NCBI GenBank assembly: GCA_022766945.1
Contig: JALEOU010000017.1
Span: 1 to 53,126, forward strand
Direction: 5' to 3'
Length of the DNA: 53,126 nucleotides
Source: Fusicatenibacter sp.
Lineage (GTDB): Bacteria > Bacillota > Clostridia > Lachnospirales > Lachnospiraceae
Shown here: positions 6,899-14,842 of the stretch, piece after piece
Layout: each line of letters begins with the position of its first letter
Numbering within the stretch: position 1 is the first letter of the stretch
Notes under the pieces: generated by a model
Told to the model about the DNA's origin: nothing
The model's input: only the letters and a program-made list of their open reading frames with translations
Database searches by the model: none
Position numbers and translations under genes: made by a program

Positions 6899-7708
6899 AT
6901 GACAAAAGCAGCATCCAATACTACCGGCAGACAGATCACCGGAAGTACTCTGAAAATTATCGCAATGGTCTGCATGCTCATCGACCATATCGGCGCTGTG
7001 ATCGTTGAGAGGGCACTGATCGCCAACGGCTATGTGGAGGCGGCCAACGCTTCCGAGGAAGCTCTGACCACCTTCCTGCAGAGCCATATGGGCCTCTATG
7101 TGGCCGATATGATCATGCGGGCGATCGGACGTGTCAGTTTCCCGATTTTCTGTTTTCTCCTGATTGAAGGCTTCCTGCACACACATGATGTGAAGAAATA
7201 TGCGCTCAATCTCGGCATCTTCGCTCTGATCTCCGAGATTCCCTTCAACCTGGCTTTTAAAGGAGACTGGAAAGATCTCACCTATCAGAATGTTTTCTTC
7301 ACCCTGTTTCTTGGCCTGCTGATGATGATCCTGCTCCGGGAGATTGAGAGACGGTATTCCCATTCCAACATGCTCTCTTCCCTGCTGAAGATTCTGGTCA
7401 TTCTGGCCTTTGCCGGTATCGCCTGGCTTTTGAGATCCGATTACAATGCGATGGGTATCCTCTGCATCGGTATCATGTACAATGTACGCCAGAGCAAAAT
7501 GGCCTGCATCGGTATCGGATGTGCAGTTCTCACGCTTGTGAGTCTCAGTGAACTTACCTGCTTCCTGGCTATGATTCCGGTTTATTTGTATAACGGAGAA
7601 CGTGGTCTGAAGATGAAGTATGCTTTCTACGCATTCTATCCGGTACATCTGCTGCTTCTGTTCCTGATCGCCTGCGCGATGGGAATGGGCGGCGTAGTAA
7701 TGCTCTGA
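6899..7708 (+). CDS. TraX-family integral membrane protein
   Basis: 269 residues, mostly hydrophobic, with about eight membrane segments. The opening GSTLKIIAMVCMLIDHIGAV and the later RAIGRVSFPIFCFLLIEGFLHTHD and KYAFYAFYPVHLLLL blocks are hallmarks of TraX/PF05857 proteins. F-plasmid TraX acetylates pilin. Chromosomal Firmicute homologues have no settled role and are probably membrane acyltransferases (inference). It is expressed from its own consensus promoter, has a GAAGGA ribosome site, and is followed by a strong terminator, so it is monocistronic. No conjugation genes are nearby. Confidence 0.85.
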   Translation: MTKAASNTTGRQITGSTLKIIAMVCMLIDHIGAVIVERALIANGYVEAANASEEALTTFLQSHMGLYVADMIMRAIGRVSFPIFCFLLIEGFLHTHDVKKYALNLGIFALISEIPFNLAFKGDWKDLTYQNVFFTLFLGLLMMILLREIERRYSHSNMLSSLLKILVILAFAGIAWLLRSDYNAMGILCIGIMYNVRQSKMACIGIGCAVLTLVSLSELTCFLAMIPVYLYNGERGLKMKYAFYAFYPVHLLLLFLIACAMGMGGVVML

Positions 7709-7732
7709 CAATCGAATCGATCGAATCGCAGC

Positions 7733-7784
7733 AAAAAGCTGCCGCAGGCACCCGTCTTTCCCGGTGCCAGCGGCAGCTTTTTTG
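7733..7784. terminator. Bidirectional terminator between traX-like gene and glgB
   Basis: A long two-part stem: AAAAAGCTGCCGC pairs with GCGGCAGCTTTTT, and GGCACC with GGTGCC inside. A and T runs on both sides suit the two convergent genes. Confidence 0.88.
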
Positions 7785-7806
7785 TTTCTATAAAAGAAGT
7801 TCTTAT

Positions 7807-9756
7807 CTAAAAGGTAAAGATCGCTGCTCCGTATGCCGGAAGTTTATAGGCGATCCGATACGGCAGCCCGTCACATTCGCCTGCAATGGCACGATAAACG
7901 ACTTTGCCTTTTTCCTTCGGCCCGCCGTACTTAATGGAAGAGCTGTCAAATACCAGACGGTACTGTTTCTTCTTCGGCACTCCGCACACATAGTCTTCGC
8001 GTTCCACCGGTGTGAAGTTGCAGACAAACAGCAGATTGTTTTTGCCTGTCGGTGACCAGCGGATGAAACTGAAAATACTGCGGTCTCCATCATTGGGATT
8101 TACCCACTGGAATCCCTCGTATCCCTTATCGTTTGCATAAAGTGCAGGATATTTCTTATACAAATGCAGCAGATCGGCCACATAAGTCTGCAGGTACTTA
8201 TGACTGTCCTCGGAAAGCAGGAACCAGTCCAGTTCTCTCTCTTCGCTCCACTCCCTGAGCTGTCCGAAATCCTGTCCCATAAACAGCAGCTTCTTTCCCG
8301 GATGGCCAAACATGAACGCATATCCAACCATCAGATTGCGGAACTTATCCTCCATCTCTCCGGGCATCTTGTTGATCATGGAGCATTTCAGATGTACCAC
8401 CTCGTCATGGGAGAGTACCAGTATGTAATTCTCCGCAAAGGCATACGTCATGGAGAACGTCATGCGGTTGTGATGATACTTTCTGAAATAAGGATCCTGC
8501 TTCATGTAATCCAGGAAGTCATGCATCCAGCCCATATTCCACTTCAGGGAGAATCCCAGGCCGTCTTCCTCTACATTTCCGGTCACCTTCGGCCATGCGG
8601 TGGATTCCTCTGCAATCATCACGGCACCCTGATTCCGTCCAAGCACCAGGGAATTTAAGTGTTTGAAGAATTCGATCGCCTCCAGATTCTGATTTCCGCC
8701 GTACACATTTGGCACCCACTGGCCCGGCTGCTTGCCGTAATCCAGGTACAGCATGGAAGCTACCGCATCCACTCTCAGGCCGTCCACATGGTATTCCTCG
8801 ATCCAATAAAGCGCATTGGCAATCATAAAGTTCTTCACTTCATTCTTGCCGTAGTCAAAAATCTTGGTTCCCCAATCCGGATGTTCCCCTTTTCGCGGAT
8901 CCGCATATTCATACAGCGGTTCCCCGTCAAAATTCGCCAGTCCATGCGCATCCTTCGGGAAGTGAGCCGGTACCCAGTCCAGAATCACACCGATTTTGTG
9001 TTTGTGCAGATAATCCACCAGATATCTAAACTCTTTTGGTTTCCCGTAGCGCGAGGTTGGTGCGTAATATCCGGTCACCTGATAACCCCAGGAGCCGTCA
9101 AAGGGGTGCTCCGCAATTCCCATCAGTTCCACATGCGTATAACCCATCTTCTTGACATAGTCGGTCAGCTCATGGGCAAACTGGACATAATTGTAAAATC
9201 CCTCCGGATTGCCCTCCGACCAGGGATGACGCATCCAGGAACCGGGATGAACTTCGTAAATCGTCATGGCTGATGTTTTCGGATCAAATTTTTTGCGGTT
9301 GGCCAGCCAGTCGGCATCTCCCCACTCATAACCATCGATCCTTGTAACCATGGAAGCGGTGCCCGGACGTTTCTCAGAAGCAAAGGCATAGGGATCTGCC
9401 TTGTACAGTTCCCGTCCGTCAGGAGTCCGGATACAGTATTTGTAAAGGGACCCTTCTGTCACCCCCGGCACGAACGCTTCATAGACTCCATCCTCTCCCA
9501 CACGGCGCAGGAAATTTGCATTGGGATCCCAGTTATTGAAATCACCCACCACAGATACCTGGGCAGCGTGAGGTGCCCAGACAGTGAACCACGCACCAAA
9601 TTTTCCTCTGTGCCGCTCCAGATGTGCTCCCATCTTGCGGAAAATATCATAATGAGTCGCCTGTCCGAACAGATACTGATCCAGTTCGGAAAATCTGGGC
9701 TTGTATTCCGCCTGTTTTTTTGCGGTCTTTCCGCTCTTACTTGTTTCCCTCGTCAT
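7807..9756 (-). CDS. glgB: 1,4-alpha-glucan branching enzyme
   Basis: 649 residues, with a CBM48 module (about 50-140; FTVWAPHAAQVSVVGDFNNW), the GH13 barrel and a C-terminal beta domain, the normal GlgB plan. Catalytic residues in order: Asp330 in DGLRVDAV, Glu383 in MIAEES, Asp451 in LSHDEVVH. The branching-enzyme signature HPFDGSWGYQ is present. It forms alpha-1,6 branches in glycogen. A short Lys/Arg-rich head of ~20 residues precedes the domain. It lies 20 bp after the GH13 glycosidase and is the last gene of the tetR-amylase-glgB operon. glgP and pgcA for the same polymer are elsewhere in the window. Confidence 0.95.
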   Translation of the reverse strand: MTRETSKSGKTAKKQAEYKPRFSELDQYLFGQATHYDIFRKMGAHLERHRGKFGAWFTVWAPHAAQVSVVGDFNNWDPNANFLRRVGEDGVYEAFVPGVTEGSLYKYCIRTPDGRELYKADPYAFASEKRPGTASMVTRIDGYEWGDADWLANRKKFDPKTSAMTIYEVHPGSWMRHPWSEGNPEGFYNYVQFAHELTDYVKKMGYTHVELMGIAEHPFDGSWGYQVTGYYAPTSRYGKPKEFRYLVDYLHKHKIGVILDWVPAHFPKDAHGLANFDGEPLYEYADPRKGEHPDWGTKIFDYGKNEVKNFMIANALYWIEEYHVDGLRVDAVASMLYLDYGKQPGQWVPNVYGGNQNLEAIEFFKHLNSLVLGRNQGAVMIAEESTAWPKVTGNVEEDGLGFSLKWNMGWMHDFLDYMKQDPYFRKYHHNRMTFSMTYAFAENYILVLSHDEVVHLKCSMINKMPGEMEDKFRNLMVGYAFMFGHPGKKLLFMGQDFGQLREWSEERELDWFLLSEDSHKYLQTYVADLLHLYKKYPALYANDKGYEGFQWVNPNDGDRSIFSFIRWSPTGKNNLLFVCNFTPVEREDYVCGVPKKKQYRLVFDSSSIKYGGPKEKGKVVYRAIAGECDGLPYRIAYKLPAYGAAIFTF

Positions 9757-9776
9757 AACCTCTCCTTCTCCCGGAT

Positions 9777-11156
9777 TTACCGATCCGGTTCCGTTTCATT
9801 TTCCAGTTCGATCAGACAACAGCCGCAGGGCGGCAATTCTGTCACGATTCTTCCATTTTCTATTCTTAATTTCTCACCGGTCACGGCATCCTGCCAGTTT
9901 CCTTCCATCGGAGCCGGAATCTGCAGGCAGGCGCTCTGCCCTTCGTCATTATTGACAGCCACAATTACCGCATCATCCCCGTTTCTTCTGGCGAACGCAT
10001 ACTGCCGATTGGTCAGCAGCAGCTCACGATAATTTCCATTGGCAGCGGATGCATGTTTTCTTCGCACCGTCAGCAGCGTTTTGATCCATTCGCAAAGTCC
10101 GGGAACGGCCGGATGCTCTCTTAACGCTTCCAGATCCAGTGCCGGACGCAGGGGATCATCATTTCCGCCTTCTTTTCTGCCCTCGATGCCAAATTCCGAT
10201 CCGTAATAAACGGATGGGATTCCCGGAAGGAAACACAGCAGAGCATAAACCGGAATCAGATTCTCCCGGATCTTCAGCTTGCTTGCCAGCCGGTCCACAT
10301 CATGATTGTCCACAAAGCTGTACAGCTTCATACCGCGGTAAATACCGCCGTTTTCATCAAACTCTCTCCGGATTGTATGGGCAATCTCAAAGTAATTGTG
10401 ATCATTGTGCCCCGAGTACAATCCCTTGTGCAGTTCATAGTTGGTGACGCTGTGCAGGAGACGCGAACCGTCCCCGATATAGCGGCTGTAATCCCCATGT
10501 ATCACTTCGCCCATCAGCCAGAAATCCTGCTTCTTCGCAGCGGTGCGTACCCGCATCTGCTCCAGGAATCCAAAATCCAGGCAGTCAGCGCAGTCCAGAC
10601 GGATTCCATCGATATCAAAAGTGTCAATCCAGAAATCGATCACATCCAGCAGGTAATCCCGCACCTGCTGATTCTGCAGATTCAGATTCGCAAGCTCAAA
10701 ACAATTGTGCCAGGCCTCGTAGGAAAAGCCATCATTGTACCAGGTATTTCCGCCAAACCAGATTCCTTTATACCAGCTGCAATAGGGGGACTGCTCCCTT
10801 CGCTTTCGGATGTCCGAAAACGCAAAAAATTCTCTGCCCGTGTGATTGAATACTCCATCAACCACAACGCGCATTCCCAGTTCGTGTGCCCTCTTCACAT
10901 AGGCAGCAAAATCTTCATTGTCCCCGAGCCGACGGTCCACCCTCCGGTAGTCTCTCGTGTCATACCCGTGACTGTCCGACTCAAACAGCGGCCCGATATA
11001 GATCGCCGTACAGCCAAGCTCTGCAATGTGCTCCAGCCACTCGTTCAGAATATCGAAACGGTGTACCGTCTCTTCTGTCTCATTTCTGCGCGGTGCCCCG
11101 GTAAGCCCAATCGGATAAATATGATAAAATACTGCCGTTTCATACCATGGTGTCAT
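9777..11156 (-). CDS. GH13 alpha-amylase-family glycosidase
   Basis: 459 residues without a signal peptide, so cytoplasmic. GH13 motifs in order: DGVFNH (100-105), DGIRLDCAD with nucleophile Asp188, MGEVIHGDY with acid/base Glu217, and FVDNHDVDR with Asp286. The conserved PLFESDSHGYDT and SVYYGSEFGIEG segments resemble maltodextrin or cyclomaltodextrin-degrading enzymes (neopullulanase/maltogenic type), but the N-terminal N-domain of those enzymes is missing. It probably trims glycogen or imported maltodextrins. Sandwiched between tetR and glgB with gaps of ~20 bp. An AGGAGG site lies 11 bases before the ATG. Confidence 0.88.
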   Translation of the reverse strand: MTPWYETAVFYHIYPIGLTGAPRRNETEETVHRFDILNEWLEHIAELGCTAIYIGPLFESDSHGYDTRDYRRVDRRLGDNEDFAAYVKRAHELGMRVVVDGVFNHTGREFFAFSDIRKRREQSPYCSWYKGIWFGGNTWYNDGFSYEAWHNCFELANLNLQNQQVRDYLLDVIDFWIDTFDIDGIRLDCADCLDFGFLEQMRVRTAAKKQDFWLMGEVIHGDYSRYIGDGSRLLHSVTNYELHKGLYSGHNDHNYFEIAHTIRREFDENGGIYRGMKLYSFVDNHDVDRLASKLKIRENLIPVYALLCFLPGIPSVYYGSEFGIEGRKEGGNDDPLRPALDLEALREHPAVPGLCEWIKTLLTVRRKHASAANGNYRELLLTNRQYAFARRNGDDAVIVAVNNDEGQSACLQIPAPMEGNWQDAVTGEKLRIENGRIVTELPPCGCCLIELENETEPDR

Positions 11157-11177
11157 GATTCTAACGTCCTCCTGCTG

Positions 11178-11759
11178 TTATGAATAAATGCCATACATGA
11201 ACTGATGAACAATCCGATAGACTTCCTCGTCTGTAATAATAAGGCCTGAGAGATCATCCATATCTCTGGCGGCCATCATCAGGTAATGCATCAGGATACC
11301 GGAAAAACCGACTGCAAACTGCTCCTGTCTGCCGTTCATATTGCCCAGCTCATCACTGGCCTGATCAAAGAGATCCACACACAGGCGATAATATCTCCCG
11401 ATCATGGGATACACAGTCTGAAATCCCTCACTTTTTCTTCCCGAGTAAAACAGGGCCATCATCAGCAGATAAAACTGCGGGTCCTCGGCAGCCCCATTAA
11501 AAAAACATCTGGCTACCCGATACAGCTTTTCCGGGATCTTTCCTCCCGCATCCACTGCTTCCTGAAGCCTCTGCTCCATCACCTCAAAATGCTCCTCCAG
11601 AAGGCTGCGGAGCAGTCCCTGCTTGCTTCCAAAGTAATAATATAACGTCGGTTTGGTAATCCCCGCCCGATCCACAATCTGCTGTACACCTACGGCATCG
11701 TAGCCGCGCTCGTAGAAAAGTGTCAGCGCGCAATCCATAATCAACTGACGATTGTCCAT
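11178..11759 (-). CDS. TetR/AcrR-family repressor
   Basis: 193 residues from the ATG at 11757-11759, with a GAGGTGAGG ribosome site directly upstream. The N-terminal helix-turn-helix reads RQLIMDCALTLFYERGYDAV then ITKPTLYYYFGSKQGLLRSL, a textbook TetR start. The rest is an alpha-helical ligand pocket with no recognisable inducer specificity. It is the first gene of an operon with the GH13 enzyme and glgB. Its own promoter carries a perfect palindrome, so it should autoregulate and thereby control the glycogen genes, and perhaps the divergent esterase. Confidence 0.9.
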   Translation of the reverse strand: MDNRQLIMDCALTLFYERGYDAVGVQQIVDRAGITKPTLYYYFGSKQGLLRSLLEEHFEVMEQRLQEAVDAGGKIPEKLYRVARCFFNGAAEDPQFYLLMMALFYSGRKSEGFQTVYPMIGRYYRLCVDLFDQASDELGNMNGRQEQFAVGFSGILMHYLMMAARDMDDLSGLIITDEEVYRIVHQFMYGIYS

Positions 11760-11792
11760 CGTCCTCACCTCTTTTCTCGTTTTCCTAACGCT

Positions 11793-11821
11793 ATTATACC
11801 AATCGGTATACGGAATGTCAA
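11793..11821 (-). promoter_or_regulatory. Consensus promoter with embedded TetR operator
   Basis: Minus strand: TTGACA (11816-11821), 17-bp spacer, TATAAT (11793-11798). The perfect palindrome TATACCAATCGGTATA (arms TATACC/GGTATA, 11795-11810) overlaps the -10 and spacer, so a bound dimer would occlude polymerase. The rest of the intergenic region up to 11999 shows nothing else I can name. Confidence 0.85.
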
Positions 11822-11999
11822 TCCTTTCTTTGCATTGGGGGACGAACGGACACCAGCCGTTTATCAATATTGTGCTGGCTATTCTGGCGGCGATTTGATA
11901 CAATGTGTTTATCAGGCTGTGCTGCATTGATTTTTCGATGTGGCTTTTATGTTCGGGGATTTGTATGTGGGAATAATTTTGTTTCAGGAGGTATTTAAC

Positions 12000-13556
12000 A
12001 TGCAAAAGACGTTTAACTATGATGATGTTCCGGTACTTGAAACGACCGGGGGAAAACTCAAAGGGTATTTTTATCGCGGTGCCTATATTTTTAAGGGGAT
12101 TCCGTATGCTCAGGCGAAACGGTTCCAGATGCCGGAACCGGTACCTCACTGGGAGGGTGTCAAGGATGTGACTTCCTATGGGTTTGTCTGCCCGCTTCTC
12201 AGTCAGGAGACACCAAGCGGCGAACTGATGGTTCCGCACCGCTACTGGCCGCAGGATGAAAACTGCCAGAATCTGAATATCTGGTCTCCTGTTCTGGATG
12301 CCGATGCGAAAAAGCCGGTTATTGTCTGGATTCACGGCGGCGGTTATACCGCAGGTTCTTCGATCGAACAGGTGGCTTATGACGGTCTGAACCTCTGTAC
12401 CAGAGGAGATGCTGTCGTTGTTACAATCAATCACCGTCTGAATATTCTGGGATATCTGGATCTGTCGCCCTTTGGCGAAAAGTACGCAAATTCGGCGAAT
12501 GTCGGACATGCGGATATGGTGGCGGCTCTTTCCTGGATTCATGACAATATTGCCGTCTTTGGGGGAGATCCGGAGAATGTCACGATCTTTGGTCAGTCCG
12601 GCGGCGGAATGAAGGTGGCGGATCTGATGCAGATCGAATCTGCAGACGGACTGTTCCACAAGGGTCTGATCATGAGCGGTGTGGGCGATCCCAATGTGCT
12701 TCCTTCCTGCAAAGGGGACGGTCGTGAGATCGTAACGGCACTGTTGGAGGATCTTGGCTTTACTTCCGTGGAAGAGCTGGAGACGGTTTCTTATTTTGAG
12801 CTTGCCCGTTCTTACAATAAGGTTTCCCCCATGATCGCCATGAAGGGCGGCTACATCGGCGGCGGCCCGCTGAAAAATGATTATTATGCAGGTGCTCCGC
12901 TGGAAGAAGGATTCCGGCAGCACGCGTTTTCCATTCCCCTTGTGATCGGTTCTGTTTTCGGCGAATTTGCTTTCAATCCGGCGCAGTTTTCCAAATCTGC
13001 CCTGAACGATGAGCAGACCCTTGCACTTCTTCGCCCGACCTACGGAGAACATTCAGAAGAGATCATCGCTGCATTTGCAAAGGCTTATCCGGACAAGCAT
13101 CCCTCGGACGTGCTGTTCCTGGACCGTGTGATGCGCCAGCCTTCCAAACGTCTGGCTCGCCTGTTTGCCGATGGCGGACAATCTCCGGTGTACCTGTACA
13201 ATTTTACACTGGAATTCCCGTATCAGAATCAGAAGATTGCATGGCACTGCTCCGATATTCCGTTCATTTTCGGAAATACGGACAAGGTGGAAGTCTGTGA
13301 TATCCCGGGCGTCTCTGAAAAACTGGAAGAACAGCTCATGGGGTCCCTGGTTGCTTTCGCAAAGACCGGATCTCCCAATCACGAGGGACTTCCCGCATGG
13401 CCTGCCGTTTCCGGTAATGACATGCCGACCATGATCTTTGATACCACCTGTGAGGTACGGCACAACTATGATGATGCACTGTACGACCTGATTGACAGCA
13501 TACTGCCGCCTTTTAACCTCATGGCACTGCTCGCACAGCAAAATGTGCAGCACTAA
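12000..13556 (+). CDS. Type-B carboxylesterase (alpha/beta hydrolase)
   Basis: 518 residues from the ATG at 12000, preceded by CAGGAGGTATTTAAC. No signal peptide. Motifs: IFKGIPYA near the N-terminus, the oxyanion-hole block WIHGGGY (110-116), the nucleophile elbow GQSGGG with Ser200, and WHCSDIPFIFG near the C-terminus with the catalytic His. It hydrolyses carboxyl esters; the substrate is unknown (para-nitrobenzyl- and cocaine-esterase-like proteins share this plan). It is divergent from tetR across 240 bp and is a plausible additional TetR target. It ends at a strong hairpin. Confidence 0.9.
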   Translation: MQKTFNYDDVPVLETTGGKLKGYFYRGAYIFKGIPYAQAKRFQMPEPVPHWEGVKDVTSYGFVCPLLSQETPSGELMVPHRYWPQDENCQNLNIWSPVLDADAKKPVIVWIHGGGYTAGSSIEQVAYDGLNLCTRGDAVVVTINHRLNILGYLDLSPFGEKYANSANVGHADMVAALSWIHDNIAVFGGDPENVTIFGQSGGGMKVADLMQIESADGLFHKGLIMSGVGDPNVLPSCKGDGREIVTALLEDLGFTSVEELETVSYFELARSYNKVSPMIAMKGGYIGGGPLKNDYYAGAPLEEGFRQHAFSIPLVIGSVFGEFAFNPAQFSKSALNDEQTLALLRPTYGEHSEEIIAAFAKAYPDKHPSDVLFLDRVMRQPSKRLARLFADGGQSPVYLYNFTLEFPYQNQKIAWHCSDIPFIFGNTDKVEVCDIPGVSEKLEEQLMGSLVAFAKTGSPNHEGLPAWPAVSGNDMPTMIFDTTCEVRHNYDDALYDLIDSILPPFNLMALLAQQNVQH

Positions 13557-13565
13557 ATACACAAA

Positions 13566-13608
13566 AGCAGCAGCCGGGCTTTTCTCAGAAAAAGTCCGGC
13601 TGCTGCTG
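13566..13608. terminator. Hairpin terminator after the esterase gene
   Basis: A long stem AGCAGCAGCCGG with CCGGCTGCTGCT, extended by CTTTT/AAAAAG. It overlaps the 3' end of the minus-strand remnant at 13585-13962. Confidence 0.7.
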
Positions 13609-13962
13609 TATAAATCCATATTTCAAAAAGGCTTCTGCTTTCTTCTCCATTTCTGCGGCAAACAGGCCTTTCCCGTCAACCGGCGGATCCTTCCGAAATG
13701 CTTCCACGACCAGCTCCTCATCGCCAGGCAGCGCTGCCTTTAGAATCCGCTCATGATTTTCCACATGGGGAAGGATCAGATTTCGAATCTCCTCTGTCAG
13801 CCGATCAGCACTTTTTTCCCCTGAAATGCAAAACCATAACTTCGAATATGTTCTGATGGAATCCCACGTGTCTTTTATAAAAGATGTCTTATCAATATAA
13901 AAGTAATTTTTCCGAATCAAGTCACTGAAATCCTGTATCCCGATTGCTACCGTTCTTGCCAT
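13585..13962 (-). pseudogene. Chimeric remnant: AAA-ATPase-like N-terminus joined to an unrelated C-terminus
   Basis: From the ATG at 13960-13962 (GGGAGG site) the product starts ARTVAIGIQDFSDL and NYFYIDKTSFIKDTW, the N-terminus of the common AAA-ATPase-like/DUF1703 nuclease family, whose full length is ~500 residues. The P-loop that should follow is absent. Instead comes ERILKAALPGDEELVVEAFRKDPPV ... AAEMEKKAEAFLKYGF, which reminds me weakly of the last residues of GH4 glycosidases. Total about 125 residues. I read it as a deletion fusion of two gene ends, probably non-functional. The GH4 match is tentative; the AAA-type N-terminus is firmer. Confidence 0.5.
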
Positions 13963-14001
13963 AATTGCCTCCCACCGCCACAAAAACACTCATGGATCGT
14001 T

Positions 14002-14047
14002 AAGCTGCTGCACCTGTGATTTTTCATCACTTGTACAGCAGCTTTTT
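14002..14047. terminator. Terminator between tatD and the chimeric remnant
   Basis: Stem AAGCTGCTG with CAGCAGCTT, with an inner GTGAT/ATCAC stem and T5 on the plus side. It follows the tatD stop codon on the minus strand. Confidence 0.6.
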
Positions 14048-14056
14048 ACCTGCCCG

Positions 14057-14830
14057 TCATTTTACTTCTTTTAAAAAAAGTCTTTCTGCATTTTTTTCTG
14101 TGACGGCAATTACTTCTTCCTCACAGATTCCTTTGATTTCCGCTATCTTTTCCACCACATAGGGAAGATACAGGGAACAGTTTCGTTTTCCCCGGTAGGG
14201 AACGGGTGCAAGGTACGGACTGTCCGTTTCCAGCAGCAGTCGGTCCAGAGGAGCTGCCTCCACCACTTCCCGGATCTTCCGGGCGTTTTTGAAGGTCACA
14301 ACCCCTCCGATGCCCAGATAAAACCCCATGGCAAGGTACTGCTCTGCCATTTCCCTGGAATAGGAAAAGCAGTGAATGACTCCGCCGATTTCCTCCGACT
14401 TTTCTTCCCGCATCACCCGCAGGGTATCCGCTGCCGCGTCCCGGCTGTGAATGATAACCGGAAGATGTACCTCCCTTGCCAGATTCAGCTGACGGCGAAA
14501 CCAGTAGATCTGCTGGTCATGGCTTTCCTTGTCCCAGTAATAGTCCAGGCCAATCTCTCCTACCGCCACCGCTTTTTCCTTTTGACAGCGCATATACAGC
14601 TGCTCCATCACAGCTTCGTTCAGATCTCCCACTTCATCCGGATGAAGCCCGAAGGCTCCGTACAGAAACGGATAGGATTCCATCAGCTCACTGGTACGCG
14701 CAAGTGATTCCAGACTGGCGGACACGTTTATGATTCTTCCGATTCCGTTCTCCTGCATGGAGCAAAGAAGGGATGCCCGATCCTCATCAAAGGCTTCATC
14801 GTCGTAATGCGCATGTGTCTCGAATATCAT
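14057..14830 (-). CDS. tatD: TatD-family metal-dependent hydrolase (DNase)
   Basis: 257 residues from the second ATG (14828-14830), chosen because AGGGG is six bases upstream of it and the product then begins MIFETHAHYDDEAF, the canonical TatD start. An ATG two codons earlier is possible. Metal ligands: HAH at the start, Glu in VGEIGLDYYWD, His in PVIIHSRDA and GVIHCFSYS, Asp in LLETDSPYLAP. TatD proteins are 3'-5' DNases active in DNA repair or quality control. It is 12 bp downstream of metG, a very common metG-tatD pair in Firmicutes. Confidence 0.93.
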   Translation of the reverse strand: MIFETHAHYDDEAFDEDRASLLCSMQENGIGRIINVSASLESLARTSELMESYPFLYGAFGLHPDEVGDLNEAVMEQLYMRCQKEKAVAVGEIGLDYYWDKESHDQQIYWFRRQLNLAREVHLPVIIHSRDAAADTLRVMREEKSEEIGGVIHCFSYSREMAEQYLAMGFYLGIGGVVTFKNARKIREVVEAAPLDRLLLETDSPYLAPVPYRGKRNCSLYLPYVVEKIAEIKGICEEEVIAVTEKNAERLFLKEVK

Positions 14831-14842
14831 ATCCATCCCCTG

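Noticed and set aside
7807-11759. Complete glycogen synthesis operon
   Set aside because: Only branching and degradation genes are present; glgC, glgA and glgD were not found in the window.
11760-13052. Long minus-strand open frame extending tetR upstream
   Set aside because: It runs antisense through the esterase gene, lacks a ribosome site and recognisable domains; the tetR ATG at 11759 has a good site.
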